Numbered from the stretch's first letter, positions 11,006 through 22,074 are shown. The stretch: 64,000 nucleotides of DNA from Pleurodeles waltl (GCF_031143425.1 NC_090448.1:336405177-336469176), one strand, 5' to 3'. The notes: generated by a model from the sequence alone, not told the origin. Made by a program: numbers and translations.

Positions 11006-13099
11006 ACAGCTTGCTCTGACAAACAACAGACGCAATATAAAATGGGAGTCTGTCATTTCATCATCCGAACATCTTACAACAATATACAACTTGTTAGCTA
11101 ACCAAATGGAGAGTATGCTTCGATACAATGAGTCCGGTGATGGCGATAGGCTTTTAGAAGCTCATGCTGCATTATTTAATTCTTTAAAATATCTCTTCAC
11201 GAAAGAGATTACTAGCAACCCCAAGAAAAAGTGCTGTGCTCGCTGGTTCAACAACTTATGCAGGGAAGCACAGCTCAACCTATTGAAAGTTTTAAAAGAA
11301 GGTTGTGCGGAGCACATTAGAAAAGCTAGGAAGGATTATAAGAAGGAATGCTCCAAGGCACGCAGAAGCTGGGAAGAGGCTAGATGGGCTGCTATCCTGG
11401 AGACTGCTAAATTCCAGGTTCTGGAAACTAATAGCTGACAACTGTAGAGATTCTGCCTCTGTACCCGGCACTTCAATTCTCTCTGCAGCATGGGTTGATC
11501 ACTTTAGTTTACTATACGATGGCCCATCTGAAACATCTCCCAGGACCCTCAATGTTCCCATAATACAAGGGGCCACCCCAATTAAATTCACTCTAGCTGA
11601 AACAAGAGCCGCAATAGACTCATTGAAATGGGGAAAGGCCCCTGGTCCAGACAAAATTCCGGGTGATTTATACAAGTCAAGACCTGATATATGGGCACCT
11701 TATCTTAACTCAATCTATAATGCAATTGCAGCTGGAGCCCCTGCCCCATCCTCCTGGAAAGGGGCTGAGATAGTCCCCATCTTCAAAAAAGGTAGCCCCA
11801 ATAACCCTGCTAATTATCGACCTATATGTCTCCTTGACAATTCCCAAAACATTTATGCAAAACACCTTCTGTCTCATCTCGATGAATGGATCTTGGAGAC
11901 TGAAGCTCTGTCCAATTTACAAGCAGGGTTTAGACCAGCTGTGAGCACCATAGATCAAGCACTCAGATTCCTGGCAATCAAATGGAAGAACGTGGACCTG
12001 GGGGGGGGATCTGTATGTAGTCTTTATAGACCTCAGAGCTGCATTTGACTTGATTCCCAGGAATACATTATGGTTAACACTCTCCAATATGGGGGTTCCA
12101 TCTGGCCTCTTGAAACTCATCACCCAATTGCATGATAATACCTATGCCCAAATTAGATGTGGTTAGGAGGGTGAGCTGACAGATCCTGTAGCCATCAAAA
12201 GAGGAGTCAGACAGGGTTGTGTCCTAGCCCCCACTCCTTTCTTACTCTACATAAATAACTGCATCCATTATTTAGAGAACTGCATAAACGATTCACCCAA
12301 ATCAGCTGGAAAGAAAATCCTGTGTCTGCTATATGCGGACGATACAATCCTGTTAGCTAAATCTCCAATGGGAATCCAAAATCTGGTCAACCAATTTTGT
12401 GCCTTCTGTAGAGATTATGGGCTGGACGTCAATGCTAAGAAAACAAAATTCTTGATATACAGTACCTCAAGGAAATGTCCCTGTACTAGAATAGAAATGA
12501 ACTCAATCCCGCTGGAGAAAGTGGATGAATTTGATTACCTAGGTATTAGACTCTCGAATACAGGTAATTGGGAGGCAGCTATTGACAAAGGGGCACTTAT
12601 TATAAGTCAAAGAGGTGGGGCCCTAGTACGCAGGTCTAGAAAGGCCCCGAGTCCCCCTCTGAGCACAATCGCAGAGATTTACAATGTCCAAATCCGTGCG
12701 GCGGCCCTGTATGGAGCGGAACTCTGTGGTTTGCATAGAAAACTGAACATTCTACAAACCAAAGAAAATCAATTCCTCAGACAGATTTCTTGGCTAGGGA
12801 TGGGCACACCAATGATCCCTCTCAGGCTCGACCTAGGTCTAAATAACATCAAATCTATAGCGGGCCTGAGACCACTCTCCTACTGGATCCGTCTTTGGAA
12901 AACAACTGAACTTGAACCTTTCAGGGTGGTGATAAGAGATCTCATAGCATCTCCCCAGGGCCCGGAAAAAATCCTTTGGCTGAAGAAGAGGAAATCGGCC
13001 TGGGACAAAATAGGTTTTCCCCATTATTGGAAACACCCGGAACTGATCCCCAACAATGCAAGGCAACTTGTTAAAAAAAGAATCCTGGGAGAAAATTAA
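11006..13099 (+). pseudogene. LINE ORF2, reverse transcriptase domain
   Basis: RT that copies the LINE RNA at the nicked target. Visible blocks: WGKAPGPDKIPGDLY (about 11630), IFKKGSPNNPANYRPICLLD (about 11780), LQAGFRPAVSTIDQA (about 11920), an FIDLRAAFD block in a shifted frame (about 12025), GVRQGCVLAPTPFLLYIN (about 12205) and the catalytic LLYADDTILL (YADD at 12332-12343). A frameshift coincides with a nine-G run (12000-12008) and an in-frame TAG lies at 12164-12166. A thumb-like region continues as an open frame to 13099, where another frame change leads into the C-terminal part. Confidence 0.9.
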
Positions 13100-13544
13100 C
13101 GAAGATCCCGTGCATCATATTGGGGCGGGTAGGCTAACAACAGAATTTCTTCTACTTAAGCATGAACCCTGGCCCGAGAACTTTATGAATCTCCCCATCC
13201 CTCCATACGCCCGTGCCCTATATCTCCAGTTAAGATACGGTACTCTGCCTATTAACAGCTACACGGCTCGTTGGTCATCAAGCAATTCTTCATGTGACAA
13301 ATGCATACTTTGTCATTATCGTAAGGAAACAATTGAGCATGTGCTTTTTTTCTACCCTCTATACAGGAGACCTAGAGGGAGGTGGATTATTCCTCTCTGC
13401 AAAAATCTATCACTGCAGGATAGAGCCAATGCCATTAGAATATGTAAATATGATACATCTACATTGGTAGCTAGTTCAGTCACCAAATATCTATCTGAGG
13501 CTTGGTCTATCCGGCGTAGGTTCATTTCAGCCAAGGGTCCTTGA
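13056..13544 (+). pseudogene. LINE ORF2, C-terminal Cys/His region
   Basis: A 162-codon open frame overlapping the previous one by 44 bp in another frame, so the two were probably joined before a frameshift. It contains YARALYLQLRYGTLPIN and then CDKCILCHYRKETIEHVLF, a Cys-x2-Cys-x2-Cys...His zinc-binding-like motif seen at the C-terminus of several LINE clades. The later cysteine of the usual C-P-x-Y ending is tyrosine here (FYPLY). It ends at a TGA. Confidence 0.75.
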
Positions 13545-14126
13545 GTCGGCTAGGCTCTCGCCCACAGTAGGAGATTTTACCAAGACATATTTCGCTCTAC
13601 TTCCTTTTTTTTTAGATGTGACCTGCATTCTGATATTGATGTATATTTTTTTAACTCTCATATGGTATTTCTAGGAATCCCACTAGGAACTTGTGGCACA
13701 TCCTACGAGTAGCAGAGTCCTCACAAGTCTAGGGAGACGAACTTCCTCTCGAATTTTGCCACGCCACTCGATAAAATATTTAATACACAACAATGAATTT
13801 TATCAGCTTACAGAATGGCTAAGATACTGAGTAAAAGTTCCATGGAAGGCAACAGCTGTATATATTTGCATGATAGACATTCGTTTTTATCAAAGTTCTT
13901 TTATCTTACGTTTGTTTAATTTATTGTATTTTTAAGCATAATCATAGCCTCAGCTCTGAGGATTTTATTGTAACATTTTTACCTGACTGTTGGCCTGATT
14001 ATTACATACTATGTAAGACTGCTATTTTGAATTTTAACTGCATAAACCCACTATGTATGACTGTTACTTTTTGAATTTTAATGGTCTAAATTTTTAGACC
14101 GAATGAACTTAAATAAAAAAATAAAA
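13545..14126 (+). other. LINE 3' UTR and A-rich tail
   Basis: No open frame. An ATTTTTAGACC/TTTTTAGACC phrase occurs twice near 14090. The stretch ends in a run of AAATAAAA-type units directly abutting the second copy of the flanking duplication, as expected at a LINE 3' end. Confidence 0.7.
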
Positions 14127-14305
14127 TAACTGGCTTCTCATATCAATCCAAAATTCTGCTGTACTCACCTTGTAATCTTTTAAAGACTGCACCACACAAA
14201 GCTCAGGATTGTCAGCAAAAACAGGATAAGATACTGACCTGGTATTACATTTCATCCAACGTGAAATAGAAAAAGTCACTCCCTCAGGAAAATAAACTCT
14301 ACCAG
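14127..14305. repeat. Right copy of the long target-site duplication
   Basis: 179 bp matching 7775-7944, with an extra 9 bp (TCTTTTAAA near 14177) that keeps the recombinase frame. It begins directly after the LINE's A-rich tail. Confidence 0.85.
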
Positions 14306-14634
14306 AATGATCTAAATCCCTAAAATCAGAAACCCATTTACAAGAAATCAAGCATAGAAAGCTTGACTGAAAGCTGCTTCCTAGATAAATATGTGTTGTC
14401 CAGGCAGGCTTCCAGAAATTGTAACACCACATTCACGTCCCAAAGGGAGGGATACCTAGGACGAGGGGGATTGGACATCCAAATGCCCTTAAGTGGTTTA
14501 CAAACAATTAGAAGTTCACCCAAAGGCTTGCCATCTAAAGGTAAATACCTGGCTGAAGTGGCCAACCTATAATTATTAACTGATCTATAGGCTAAGCCAA
14601 AGGAAGCCAAAGAAGACAAGAAATTCAAGACCAA
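14127..14634 (-). pseudogene. DIRS 1 tyrosine recombinase, N-terminal half
   Basis: The frame from 14634 downward reads LNFLSSLASFGLAYRSVNNY, LPLDGKPLGELL and YPSLWDVNVVLQFLEACLD, the core-binding segment usual in DIRS recombinases. A stop follows KLSMLDFL. Another frame continues with GRVYFPEGVTFSISRW and DNPELCVVQSLKDYKVSTAE until the LINE insertion. The enzyme is therefore split by a stop or frameshift and by the LINE. Confidence 0.85.
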
Positions 14635-14642
14635 ACTACAAT

Positions 14643-15510
14643 CTACAGAAGTGGGATCTGCGTTTCTTGAACTGCACTAATGACACGATCGTCTCCAAGT
14701 GGAGGCATAGCGTTTGTGTGTGCCAACTGCCCAGGCCTTTGCGATAAAGTCTTCTGACTCCTGCAAAATTCCTGGGAGGGTCCATCTTTTCCTGAAATTC
14801 TCCTCTCCACAAAAGAGAGGCTCTCTGTCAAGATGAAGGGATGAGAAAGGCCTGCTGGGTCCGGAAGAATGTTCCCCTGGTGTGGCATTAGTAGTAGGGA
14901 AGCACAACTCATTTCCAGAACAACTGGGACCCAGGCTTGTGCTCTCCGCTGAGGAGACATGAGAATCCGATCTGCACCCTGCCGACAGGCTTGAGCCAAA
15001 ACTCTGGGAATCATAATAAATGGAGGAAATGCGTAACTCCGGAACGGAGACCAATCTTGAAGAAACGCATCGGTTGCCAAGGCTTCCGGATCCGGCTGCC
15101 AACTGAAAAAACATCTCAATTGACAGTTGAGACGGGACACAAAGAGATCTATGTCGAGAGGACCCCAGCGAGATTGTAAGACCCTGAATCCTTTCAGATG
15201 GAGTTTCTAATCACTGTAATCCAGCAGATGACATGATTGCCAATTTGCTACTGAACTGTCCCGACCCGGCAAGTACTTCGCCACCAAAGAGATCCGGTGT
15301 TGGGGGCAGAAGTGCCAAAAATCCTTGGCTATCTCTGCCCAGAATACAAGACTTCATCCCGCCCAATTTGTTGACATACCTCACTGCAGAAATGTTGTCC
15401 ATTCGCAGGAGTATGCAACAGTCTGTCTTGACAAGCGATACACTCCGAATTGCAAAGGATCCTGCCAGCAACTCCAGACAATTGATGTGGAGTACTGGCT
15501 CCATCTATGA
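14643..15510 (-). pseudogene. DIRS 1 RNase H and following conserved domain
   Basis: RNase H removes RNA from the RNA-DNA hybrid. The frame ending at 15211 reads LHINCLELLAGSFAIRSV and ILLRMDNISAVRYVNKLGG, matching the DIRS RNase H active-site region (the D of RMDN). Next, 15140-14643, comes FFSWQPDPEALATDAFLQDW and FPPFIMIPRVLAQ, the conserved domain between RNase H and recombinase in DIRS elements, then an ISGKDGPSQEF linker leading to the recombinase. At least one frameshift separates these parts. Confidence 0.8.
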
Positions 15511-15669
15511 CCAGCGATTGCTCCCCTGTGGACACAGGCCTCAATGAGCTCCCTATCCCCAACAACTGGCGTTGGGCTCAATAACAATGTATGAGGAGGT
15601 CCCAAAAATCACCTTGTCATTCCAGGCATCCATATGCTCCAGCCACCATTGCATCTCAATTCGAGCTTC

Positions 15670-16525
15670 CCCCTAAAGGGGGAGTTGCATGGAGTAAGAC
15701 AGCACCTCCTGCAGATGAGAGATCTTTAGTTGCTGGAAGGCTCTGTAATGAATGGGACCCAGGAATATGGCCTGGATCAACGAGGACAAAAAAGTCACCA
15801 CTCGGGCAGTCGCCCTCAAGGATACAGTCTGCTTGCACAACATCGATCTCAATTCTCTCTTGTAGTTGTGGACCTTGGGTGGGGGCAAGATTAGCTGAGG
15901 CAGGAGAGAGTCTACTTGAAAACCTAGAAACTCCATCCGCTAAGAAGGAGTCAAGATTGACTTCTAATCATTGATAATAAAGCCCAGATCCTGAAGGAGG
16001 GAGATTGTCCACTCCAGAAGGGACAAAACCAGAGGAGGACACTGAGCCATAATAATGATGTCGTCAAGATAAATAATTAGTCGCACACCTCTGGCGCAAA
16101 GAAATCCTGCTACCGGGCGCATTACCTTTGTGAAGGACAAGGGTGCTGAAGACAGACCAAAAAGAAGGACTCTGTATTCGAAACATCGTCCTTTCCAAAG
16201 AAACTGGAGGAAACGCCGATGAGGGGGAAAATAGGGATTGTCAGATATGCATCCTTTAGGTCTATGCGAACCATCCAGTCCCCCTTCTGTAAAAGGTCTT
16301 GCTACAGATGGATGCACTCCATCTTTAAATGACAGTAGATGATCCACTGCTTGATTTCTTTAGGTTCAAGACCAGACGGGAACAACCCCCTTTCTTGTCA
16401 ACTAAGAAAATAGGACTGAGGAAGCCCGTAGGGTGAGGAGAGGACTTGATTATGGCTCCTTTGATCAAGAGGTCTGTCACTTCTGCAGAGGTAAACTCCT
16501 GATCGTGGAGGGCAAAATACATCAC
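15670..16525 (-). pseudogene. DIRS 1 reverse transcriptase
   Basis: Visible on the minus strand: a short N-terminal segment (EVTDLLIKGAIIKSSPHP, FLVDKKGG, about 16480-16370), then FEYRVLLFGLSSAPLSFTKV and the catalytic IIYLDDIIIM (about 16050-16075), and LLQDLGFIIND. A second frame continues with MEFLGFQVDSLLPQLILP and FLSSLIQAIFLGPIHYR. This is the DIRS RT order. Two or more frameshifts break it, although the YLDD catalytic residues are still present. Confidence 0.9.
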
Positions 16526-16923
16526 AGGAGGGGGAGCTACTTGGAACGGGGAGTTGTAAAACTCCAGCTTGAAGCCTTGGATAGTCTCCAGAACCCAGGC
16601 GTCCTGAGTAATCGTGCGTCAATTGTGAATCAACAATCCCGTCCTGCCCCCCAGAATCACACCTAGACATGAAATTAGTCTCACCTGCAGATCCTGAATC
16701 CTGGTAGGAAGCCTGGATCACTTTATCTCTGCCTCTTCGGAATGTGCCTCGACCTGCCCTGGTGCGAAAGGGGTAGAAGGTAGGGGAGGGGGAGCTGGTG
16801 TCCTGGTAACCTCCCCTGCCTTGGTGATAAAAGCATTGTTGGTGGCCTTAACAGAAATTGTGGTTAAATGCTCACCCACTAAAGCATCCGGCCCCTCGAA
16901 AAAGGTCTTTGCATTTCTCTTCC
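16526..16923 (-). pseudogene. DIRS 1 gag-like fragment, truncated
   Basis: Minus-strand reading beyond the RT gives broken segments such as FFEGPDALVGEHLTT and TNNAFITKAGEV, which I take as the end of the gag/N-terminal ORF from its position. The reading stops near 16923 where a different, hairpin-rich repeat begins. The start codon, the upstream gag and the 5' terminal repeat of this DIRS copy are absent from the window. Confidence 0.45.
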
Positions 16924-16929
16924 GATCAC

Positions 16930-17048
16930 GTGGGGGAGGCCCAGAGAGGCTTCAAAGGGAAGGAAAAGAATTTCCTTCCCTTTGAAGTCTCTCTGAGCGT
17001 TTCAAAACCCGGATTGCAAAGCAATCCGGCTTTTGAAACGCCCACTAG
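16930..17048. repeat. Two adjacent hairpins at the start of a repeat complex
   Basis: The first hairpin pairs GGCTTCAAAGGGAAGGA with TCCTTCCCTTTGAAG. The second is GCGTTTCAAAA...TTTTGAAACGC, with CCGGATTGC/GCAATCCGG arms inside. Both have small loops. This marks the boundary where DIRS 1 is cut off. Confidence 0.8.
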
Positions 17049-17088
17049 ACACCAGGGATTTATTTAAAAAAATGAAACTGGCATGAGG

Positions 17089-18090
17089 GAGCGACCCCTT
17101 GGCCAAGGGTCGCTTCCAGGGGGGACATTTTTTTTTAAGGCCTTTTCTGCCCCCTCTGTGGGCAGGTCAGCCTATTATTAGGCCGATCTCACCAGGGATA
17201 AAAAAAAGTTTTTGTTTTGTTTTTGTTTTCAATTTTCTTTTAGAGGTGGGGAGCGACCCCTTAGGCAAGGGTCGTTCCCATAGGGGGCAAATTATATTTA
17301 GGCCATTTCTGTCCCCCTTTCTTGTTGTTGTTTTACAGATGGGGAGCGACCCCGTAGGCAAGGGTCGCTCCCTGTGGGGTGTAGGGGGGCAAATTTATTT
17401 TAGGCCATTTCTGCCCCCCCGGGGGCAGATCGGCCTATTGTTATTAGGCTGATCTGCCCCCGGGGGGTGCAGAAACCTCTAGGCGCCAGGGCAATTTTTT
17501 GTTTGTTTGTTTGTTTTTTTAGAGATGGGGAGTGACCCATTAGGCAAGGGTCGCTCCCCTGGGGGGCAAATTGTATTTAGGCCATTTCTGCCCCCCTTGG
17601 GGGCAGATCAGTGGATTTTAGGTCAATCTGCCCCCAAGGGGGCCAGAAACAACTAGGCACCGGGGATTTTTTTTTTGCGCCAAAGTCACGCAAGGGGAGC
17701 GACCCCGTAGGCAAGGGTTGCTCCCCGGGGAGGGTTGGGGGGCAAATTTATTTTAGGCCATTTCTGCCCCATATTGTTATTAGGCCGATTTGCCCCCAGG
17801 GGGGGCAGAAACCTCTAGGCGCCAGGGCTAAAAAAAAATGTGTGTTATTTTTTTTGTTTGTTTGTTTTTTTAGAGATGGGGAGCAACCCATTAGGCAAGG
17901 GTCGCTCCCCTGGGGGGGATATTGTATTTAGACCATTTCTGCCCCCCTTGGAGGCAAATCGGACGATTTTAGGCACTGGGGATCTTTTTTTTTGCGCCAA
18001 TGTCACGCAGGGGCGACCCCGTAGGCAAGGGTCGCTCCCCTGGGGGGTTGGGGGGGCAAATTTATTTTAGGCCATTTGTGCCCCCCCTGA
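17089..18090. repeat. Hairpin-forming GC-rich array, about seven irregular units
   Basis: The motif GGGAGCGACCC-N-GGGTCGCTCCC, a near-perfect hairpin, or a decayed form of it occurs at about 17089, 17251, 17344, 17530, 17697, 17881 and 18011. Spacings vary (93-186 bp). Between copies lie GGCAAATTTATTTTAGGCCATTTCTGCCCCC, itself followed in several units by a second hairpin (GGGGGCAGATCGGCC...GGCTGATCTGCCCCC), and a TTTGTTTG-rich tract. Open frames here are repeat artefacts. Confidence 0.85.
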
Positions 18091-18091
18091 C

Positions 18092-18650
18092 GCCGGCTGA
18101 GCTAGAGGCCAAAATCCACAGGTAGGCACTTTGCAAAAAACACCTCTGTGTCCACGTTGTATTTTGGGCCATTGCCTTTCGTGGGCGCTAGGCCTACCCA
18201 CACAAGTAAGGTACCATTTTTATCTGGAGACTTGGGGGAACGCTGGGTGGAAGGACATTTGTGGCTCCTCTCAGATTCCAGAACTTTCTGTCACCGAAAT
18301 GTGAGGAAAATGTGTTTTTTTAGCCATATTTTGAGGTTTGCAAAGGATTCTGGGTAACAGAACCTGGTCAGAGCCCCACAAGTCACCCCATCTTGGATTC
18401 CCCTAGGTCTCTAGTTTTAAAAAATGCACAGGTTTGGTAGGTTTCCCTAGGTGCCGGCTGAGCAAGAGGCCAAAATCTACAGGTAGGCACTTTGCAAAAA
18501 ACACCTCTGTTTTCTGTCAAAAAATGGGATGTGTCCATGTTGTGTTTTGGGGCATTTCCTGTCGCGGGCGCTAGGCCTACCCACACAAGTGAGGTACCAT
18601 TTTTATCGGGAGACTTGGGGGAACATAGAATAGCAAAACAAGTGTTATTG
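18092..18650. repeat. 361-bp direct repeat, about 1.5 copies
   Basis: GCCGGCTGAG...GAGGCCAAAATC at 18092 recurs at 18453. The copies share GGTAGGCACTTTGCAAAAAA, GGCGCTAGGCCTACCCACA and GGTACCATTTTTATC. The region between them is non-coding. Confidence 0.85.
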
Positions 18651-19690
18651 CCCCTTGTCTTTCTCTTCATTTTTTCTTTCCAAATAAGTGTGTAAAAAAG
18701 ATGTCTATTTGAGAAATGCCCTGTAATTCACATGCTAGTATGGGCACCCCGGAATTCAGAGATGTGCAAATAACCACTGCTCCTCAACACCTTATCTTGT
18801 GCACATTTTGGAAATACAAAGGTTTTCTTGATAGCTATTTTTTACTCTTTATATTTCAGCAAATGAATTGCTGTATACCCGGTATAGAATGAAAACCCTC
18901 TGCAGGGTGCCGCTAATTTATTGGCTCTGCGTACCTAGAGTTCTTGATGAACCTACAAGCCCTATATCTCCCAGCAACCAGAAGAGTCCAGCAGACGTAA
19001 CGGTATACTGCTTTCAAAAATCTGACATTGCAGGAAAAAGGTTACAGAGTAAAACGTAGAGAAAAATTGCAGTTTTTTTCACCTCAATTTCAATATTGTT
19101 TTTTCAGTTGTTATTTTCTGTAGGAAACCCTTGTAGGATCTACACAAATTACCACTTGCTGAATTCAGAATTTTGTCTACTTTTCAGAAATGCTTCGGTT
19201 TCTGGATCCAGCATCGGTTTCACGCCCATTTCTGTCACTGACTGGAAGGAGGCTGAAAGCACAAAAAAATCGTAAAAATGGGGTATGTCCCAGTAAAATG
19301 CCAAAATTGTGTTGAAAAATTGGCTTTTCTGATTCAAGTCTGCCTGTTCCCGAAAGCTGGGAAGCTGGTGATTTTAGCACTGCAAACCCTTTGTTGATGC
19401 CATTTTCAGGGAAAAAAACACAAGCCTTCTTCTGCAGCCCCTTTTTCCCATTTAAAAAAAAACAACAACATTTTCACTGTATTTTGGCTAATTTCTTGGC
19501 CTCCTTCTGGGGAACCCACAAAGTCTGGGTACCTCTAGAATCCCTAGGATGTTGGAAAAACAGGACACCAATTTGGCGTGGGTAGCTTATGTGAACAAAA
19601 AATTATGAGGGCCTAAGTGCGAACTGCCCCAAATAGCCAAAAAAAAGCTTGGCACATTAGGGGGAAAAGGCCTGGCAGCGAAGGGGATAA
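18651..19690. repeat. Continuation of the repeat complex, non-coding
   Basis: AT-rich sequence with no coding motif that joins the 361-bp repeat without a visible break and ends before GGGGATAATGCATCGG at about 19685. I infer from the smooth junction that it belongs to the same interspersed element as 16930-18650. Confidence 0.4.
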
Positions 19691-20099
19691 TGCATCGGAG
19701 TTCTGCAGTTTATCTCACAGGTTCACTGTGAGGCTACTTTCATACTCAGGGCATATCCTAAGTAAACAAGCATTGGTGTAACTGTATCTGGAGATTTATC
19801 CAAGATGATGCACCCACCCTATGAGAACCAATTTATGAATTCATTTCTGATATTTACCTACTTTTATTGATGAGATTTTCCTGTTATTCTTGTGCGGTTA
19901 CAGGCACACATTTGACATACATTTATCGATGATTTCTGGAGGTGAAGCGCACAGCATGTAATCATAGTGCATTTTTACATCTTGAGGTTGCTGTGTTCTA
20001 CAGTATTGTGCGGAATAGTGTCAGTAGTACCCTAAACCTGCAATTTAGAGTAGGTTGAAAGCATAGCAACAATGAATCTTTAATCGCCTCAACCTTTTC
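19691..20099. other. Region upstream of the Gypsy gag; no LTR identified
   Basis: A 5' LTR and primer-binding site would be expected here, but I found no matching copy downstream of the integrase (26640-27100) and no clear TG...CA unit. The element's 5' limit is unknown. Confidence 0.4.
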
Positions 20100-20789
20100 A
20101 TGATAAGAGAGAACAGAGTACATAATTTGAAGTGGGAGGAATGGAAGGATTACGTCATTAATTACATAGATATTTTCCGGAGTGAGGATTTGTCTCATGA
20201 TTTAAAGAAGATTCTATTATATTGCCTGGGACCTGGAGGTCTTAAGATTTATAACCTAATGGAGAAGAAACCTCGTCTGGGAGATGACCTGGATGTATTT
20301 AGGCATGCGTTAGCTGATTTAGATGCTTATTTCACTCCTACTGTATGTAAAGCTATAGACCGTTTTAATTTCTATCACAGCAAACAAGGTGTCAATGAGA
20401 AAATAGAAGACTACGTAGCTGCACTAAGGAAGTTAGTCCTTTCTTGTAAGTTTGGAAGTTTAGAGGATGAGTTGGTAAGGGACCTATTAATCATGCACTG
20501 TAGTAACCCCAACTTACAGGACAAACTGTGGGTGCATGGAAAGTCCAGTTTACAAGAAGTCACTTCGATCATAATCAAATCAAAGCTCACTGCCTGGTAT
20601 GCTAAAGAAGTTATATCTTTCAGTAAAACTAATGGGAGTGATGATGTTGTTAAAATAGCATGGGAAAAAATTGACACAAAGGGTAAACAGGATGCCAAGA
20701 AGAAGGAAGTGAAGAATTCTGGGAAGTCTAACAAAAATAGTAAAATTGAAAAAGTAGGTTTTACAGATGTTTTAGTGTTTCCCATTTAG
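20100..20789 (+). pseudogene. Gypsy gag (capsid)
   Basis: A 229-codon open frame with WEEWKDYVINYIDIF, ILLYCLGPGGLKIY, ADLDAYFTPTVCKAIDRFNF and NEKIEDYVAALRKLVLSCKF, the usual retrotransposon capsid pattern (aromatic N-terminal helices, then a YV..L+.L segment). A lysine-rich tail follows. The frame ends at 20789, just before a zinc-knuckle remnant in another frame, so gag is probably broken by a frameshift near 20760. The start may lie upstream of this ATG. Confidence 0.8.
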
Positions 20790-20820
20790 CTAATGACAGT
20801 GTCCAGCACTGTCTCAAACA

Positions 20821-20862
20821 TGTACTAAATGTGGAGGTAAAGGTAATTTTGCTCTGGTATGT
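20821..20862 (+). pseudogene. Gypsy gag zinc knuckle remnant
   Basis: It reads CTKCGGKGNFALVC, a CCHC knuckle (C-x2-C-x4-H-x4-C) with asparagine in place of the histidine, so it is probably unable to bind zinc normally. Confidence 0.7.
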
Positions 20863-20939
20863 CAGAACTCCAAACGTGTAAAATATGTTGTCAAAGAATG
20901 TGAACAAGAGAACAGACACTCTGGGTCAGATTCAGATAA

Positions 20940-21387
20940 TCTGTAAGTTTTGTGTATAAAGATCATTATTTTGAGTGTGGAAGGACAAACCAGGAAAAAA
21001 CGATTTGTGAACTGGAAGCTGGATGTGTTCATCAGTGGCAGACTGAAGGTCACCATATAATATTATTAATAAAGATATGTGGTATAATTCATTCACCAGT
21101 AAAATTGGATCCAAGTTAGAAGAACCAGATATTCACCCACAGAGTTCACTGGAGAAAAGATAAATCTGCTACAATTTCGTAAACTAATGTTTGAGTTTAA
21201 AGGAAGGAAAGCTGAATGTAAATTGTATGTAGCAGTGTCGGGACCTTGTGTCCTTGGATGGTGGCGTCAAGTAGAATTAGGCATCTTACTTGATCCAAAT
21301 AGTTCTGATCCTGTTTAAATTGTAAGTGATGATATTAGAAACAAAACTGAAGTAGTCAACAAATTCCCCAAAGTTTTTTCAGGAAAG
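20940..21387 (+). pseudogene. Degenerate protease region of the Gypsy element
   Basis: Located between the knuckle and the RT, where the aspartic protease belongs. Only a vague match (NWKLDVFISG at about 21010) remains and the Asp-Thr/Ser-Gly triad is not readable. Stops occur in all frames. Confidence 0.4.
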
Positions 21388-22074
21388 GTGGGTGAGCTGA
21401 AGGGATTTGTACACAAAATAGTCTTAAAGGAAGACGCATGTCTGTGCATACACAAATTGAGGAACTTTCCTTTGAGTACAAAGGATGAGGTTGTCAAAGA
21501 GTTTAACAAGTTGGTTGAAAGGGGAGTGATTGAACAGGTGGAATTGTTAGGTTGGGTGGCTCCTCTGGTTGTAGCACGAAAAGCTGATGGTCGTATACTC
21601 TTGTACGTGGAGCTGAGAGAATTGAATAAGAAAATTTTCATGGATATGTTCCCATTACCTCCCATAAATTAATTATCTATAATTAAGGGGATGAAATGGT
21701 TTTCAACTATAGATCTACCATCAGCCTATCATCAGGTGCCACTTTACCACAGCAGTAAACACCTCACAGCATTTATGAACCCCATAGGGTGCTTTCAATT
21801 CAAAAGAGTCCCATTCGGACTAGTCTCAGCTGCGGCCATGTTCCAACGTCTTATGTACACATTTTTCCAGGACAAGAAGAATGTCATCTTCCAAGATGAC
21901 ATCTTAATTATGGGAAAGGACAAAAGAGAACATGTCATGGAATTGCATGGTGTACCATAGAAAATGGAACAGTATGGATTGACAGCTGAAGAATCTAAGT
22001 GCAGGTTCGCTAAAAGCACAGTGACTTACTTGGGGGACAAGATTAGTTACAGACGTATCAGTCCCAAAATAGTC
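21388..22074 (+). pseudogene. Gypsy reverse transcriptase
   Basis: RT converting element RNA to DNA. The first frame has VVKEFNKLVERGVIEQV and ELRELNKKIFMDMFPLPPIN and ends in a stop (about 21670). The next frame has FSTIDLPSAYHQVPL, FKRVPFGLVSAAAMFQRLM and the catalytic box VIFQDDILIMG (QDD at 21892-21900, where Gypsy RTs usually have Y-x-D-D). The reading reaches the Harbinger-like insertion at 22075 and continues beyond it at 24133. Confidence 0.9.

Larger units (their letters stand above)
7945..14126 (+). mobile_element. APE-type non-LTR retrotransposon (LINE), near full length
   Basis: A ~6.2-kb LINE inserted in the DIRS 1 recombinase gene. Order: 119-bp monomer array, ORF1, ORF2 with AP endonuclease, reverse transcriptase and a C-terminal Cys/His region, a ~570-bp 3' UTR, and an A-rich tail of AAATAAAA units at about 14110-14126. 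There is no RNase H domain that I can see. The domain plan fits the Jockey/CR1/L2/I group; I cannot place the clade. Frameshifts and stops in both ORFs show it is dead. Confidence 0.9.
6777..16923 (-). mobile_element. DIRS retrotransposon 1, minus strand, split by a LINE
   Basis: A decayed DIRS-type (tyrosine recombinase) retrotransposon. Read on the minus strand it runs: truncated gag (about 16923-16526), RT (16525-15670), RNase H and following domain (15510-14643), then tyrosine recombinase (14634-14127, continuing at 7944-7440 beyond the LINE), then inverted-repeat sequence (7437-6777). The domain order is diagnostic of DIRS. The 5' end is missing: similarity stops near 16923 where another repeat begins. 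Many stops and frameshifts show that it is inactive. Confidence 0.85.

Noticed and set aside
17089..18090. Possible CRISPR array (repeated palindromic units)
   Set aside because: Spacing is irregular, the 'spacers' are themselves similar, no cas genes are present, and the surroundings are vertebrate-type transposons.
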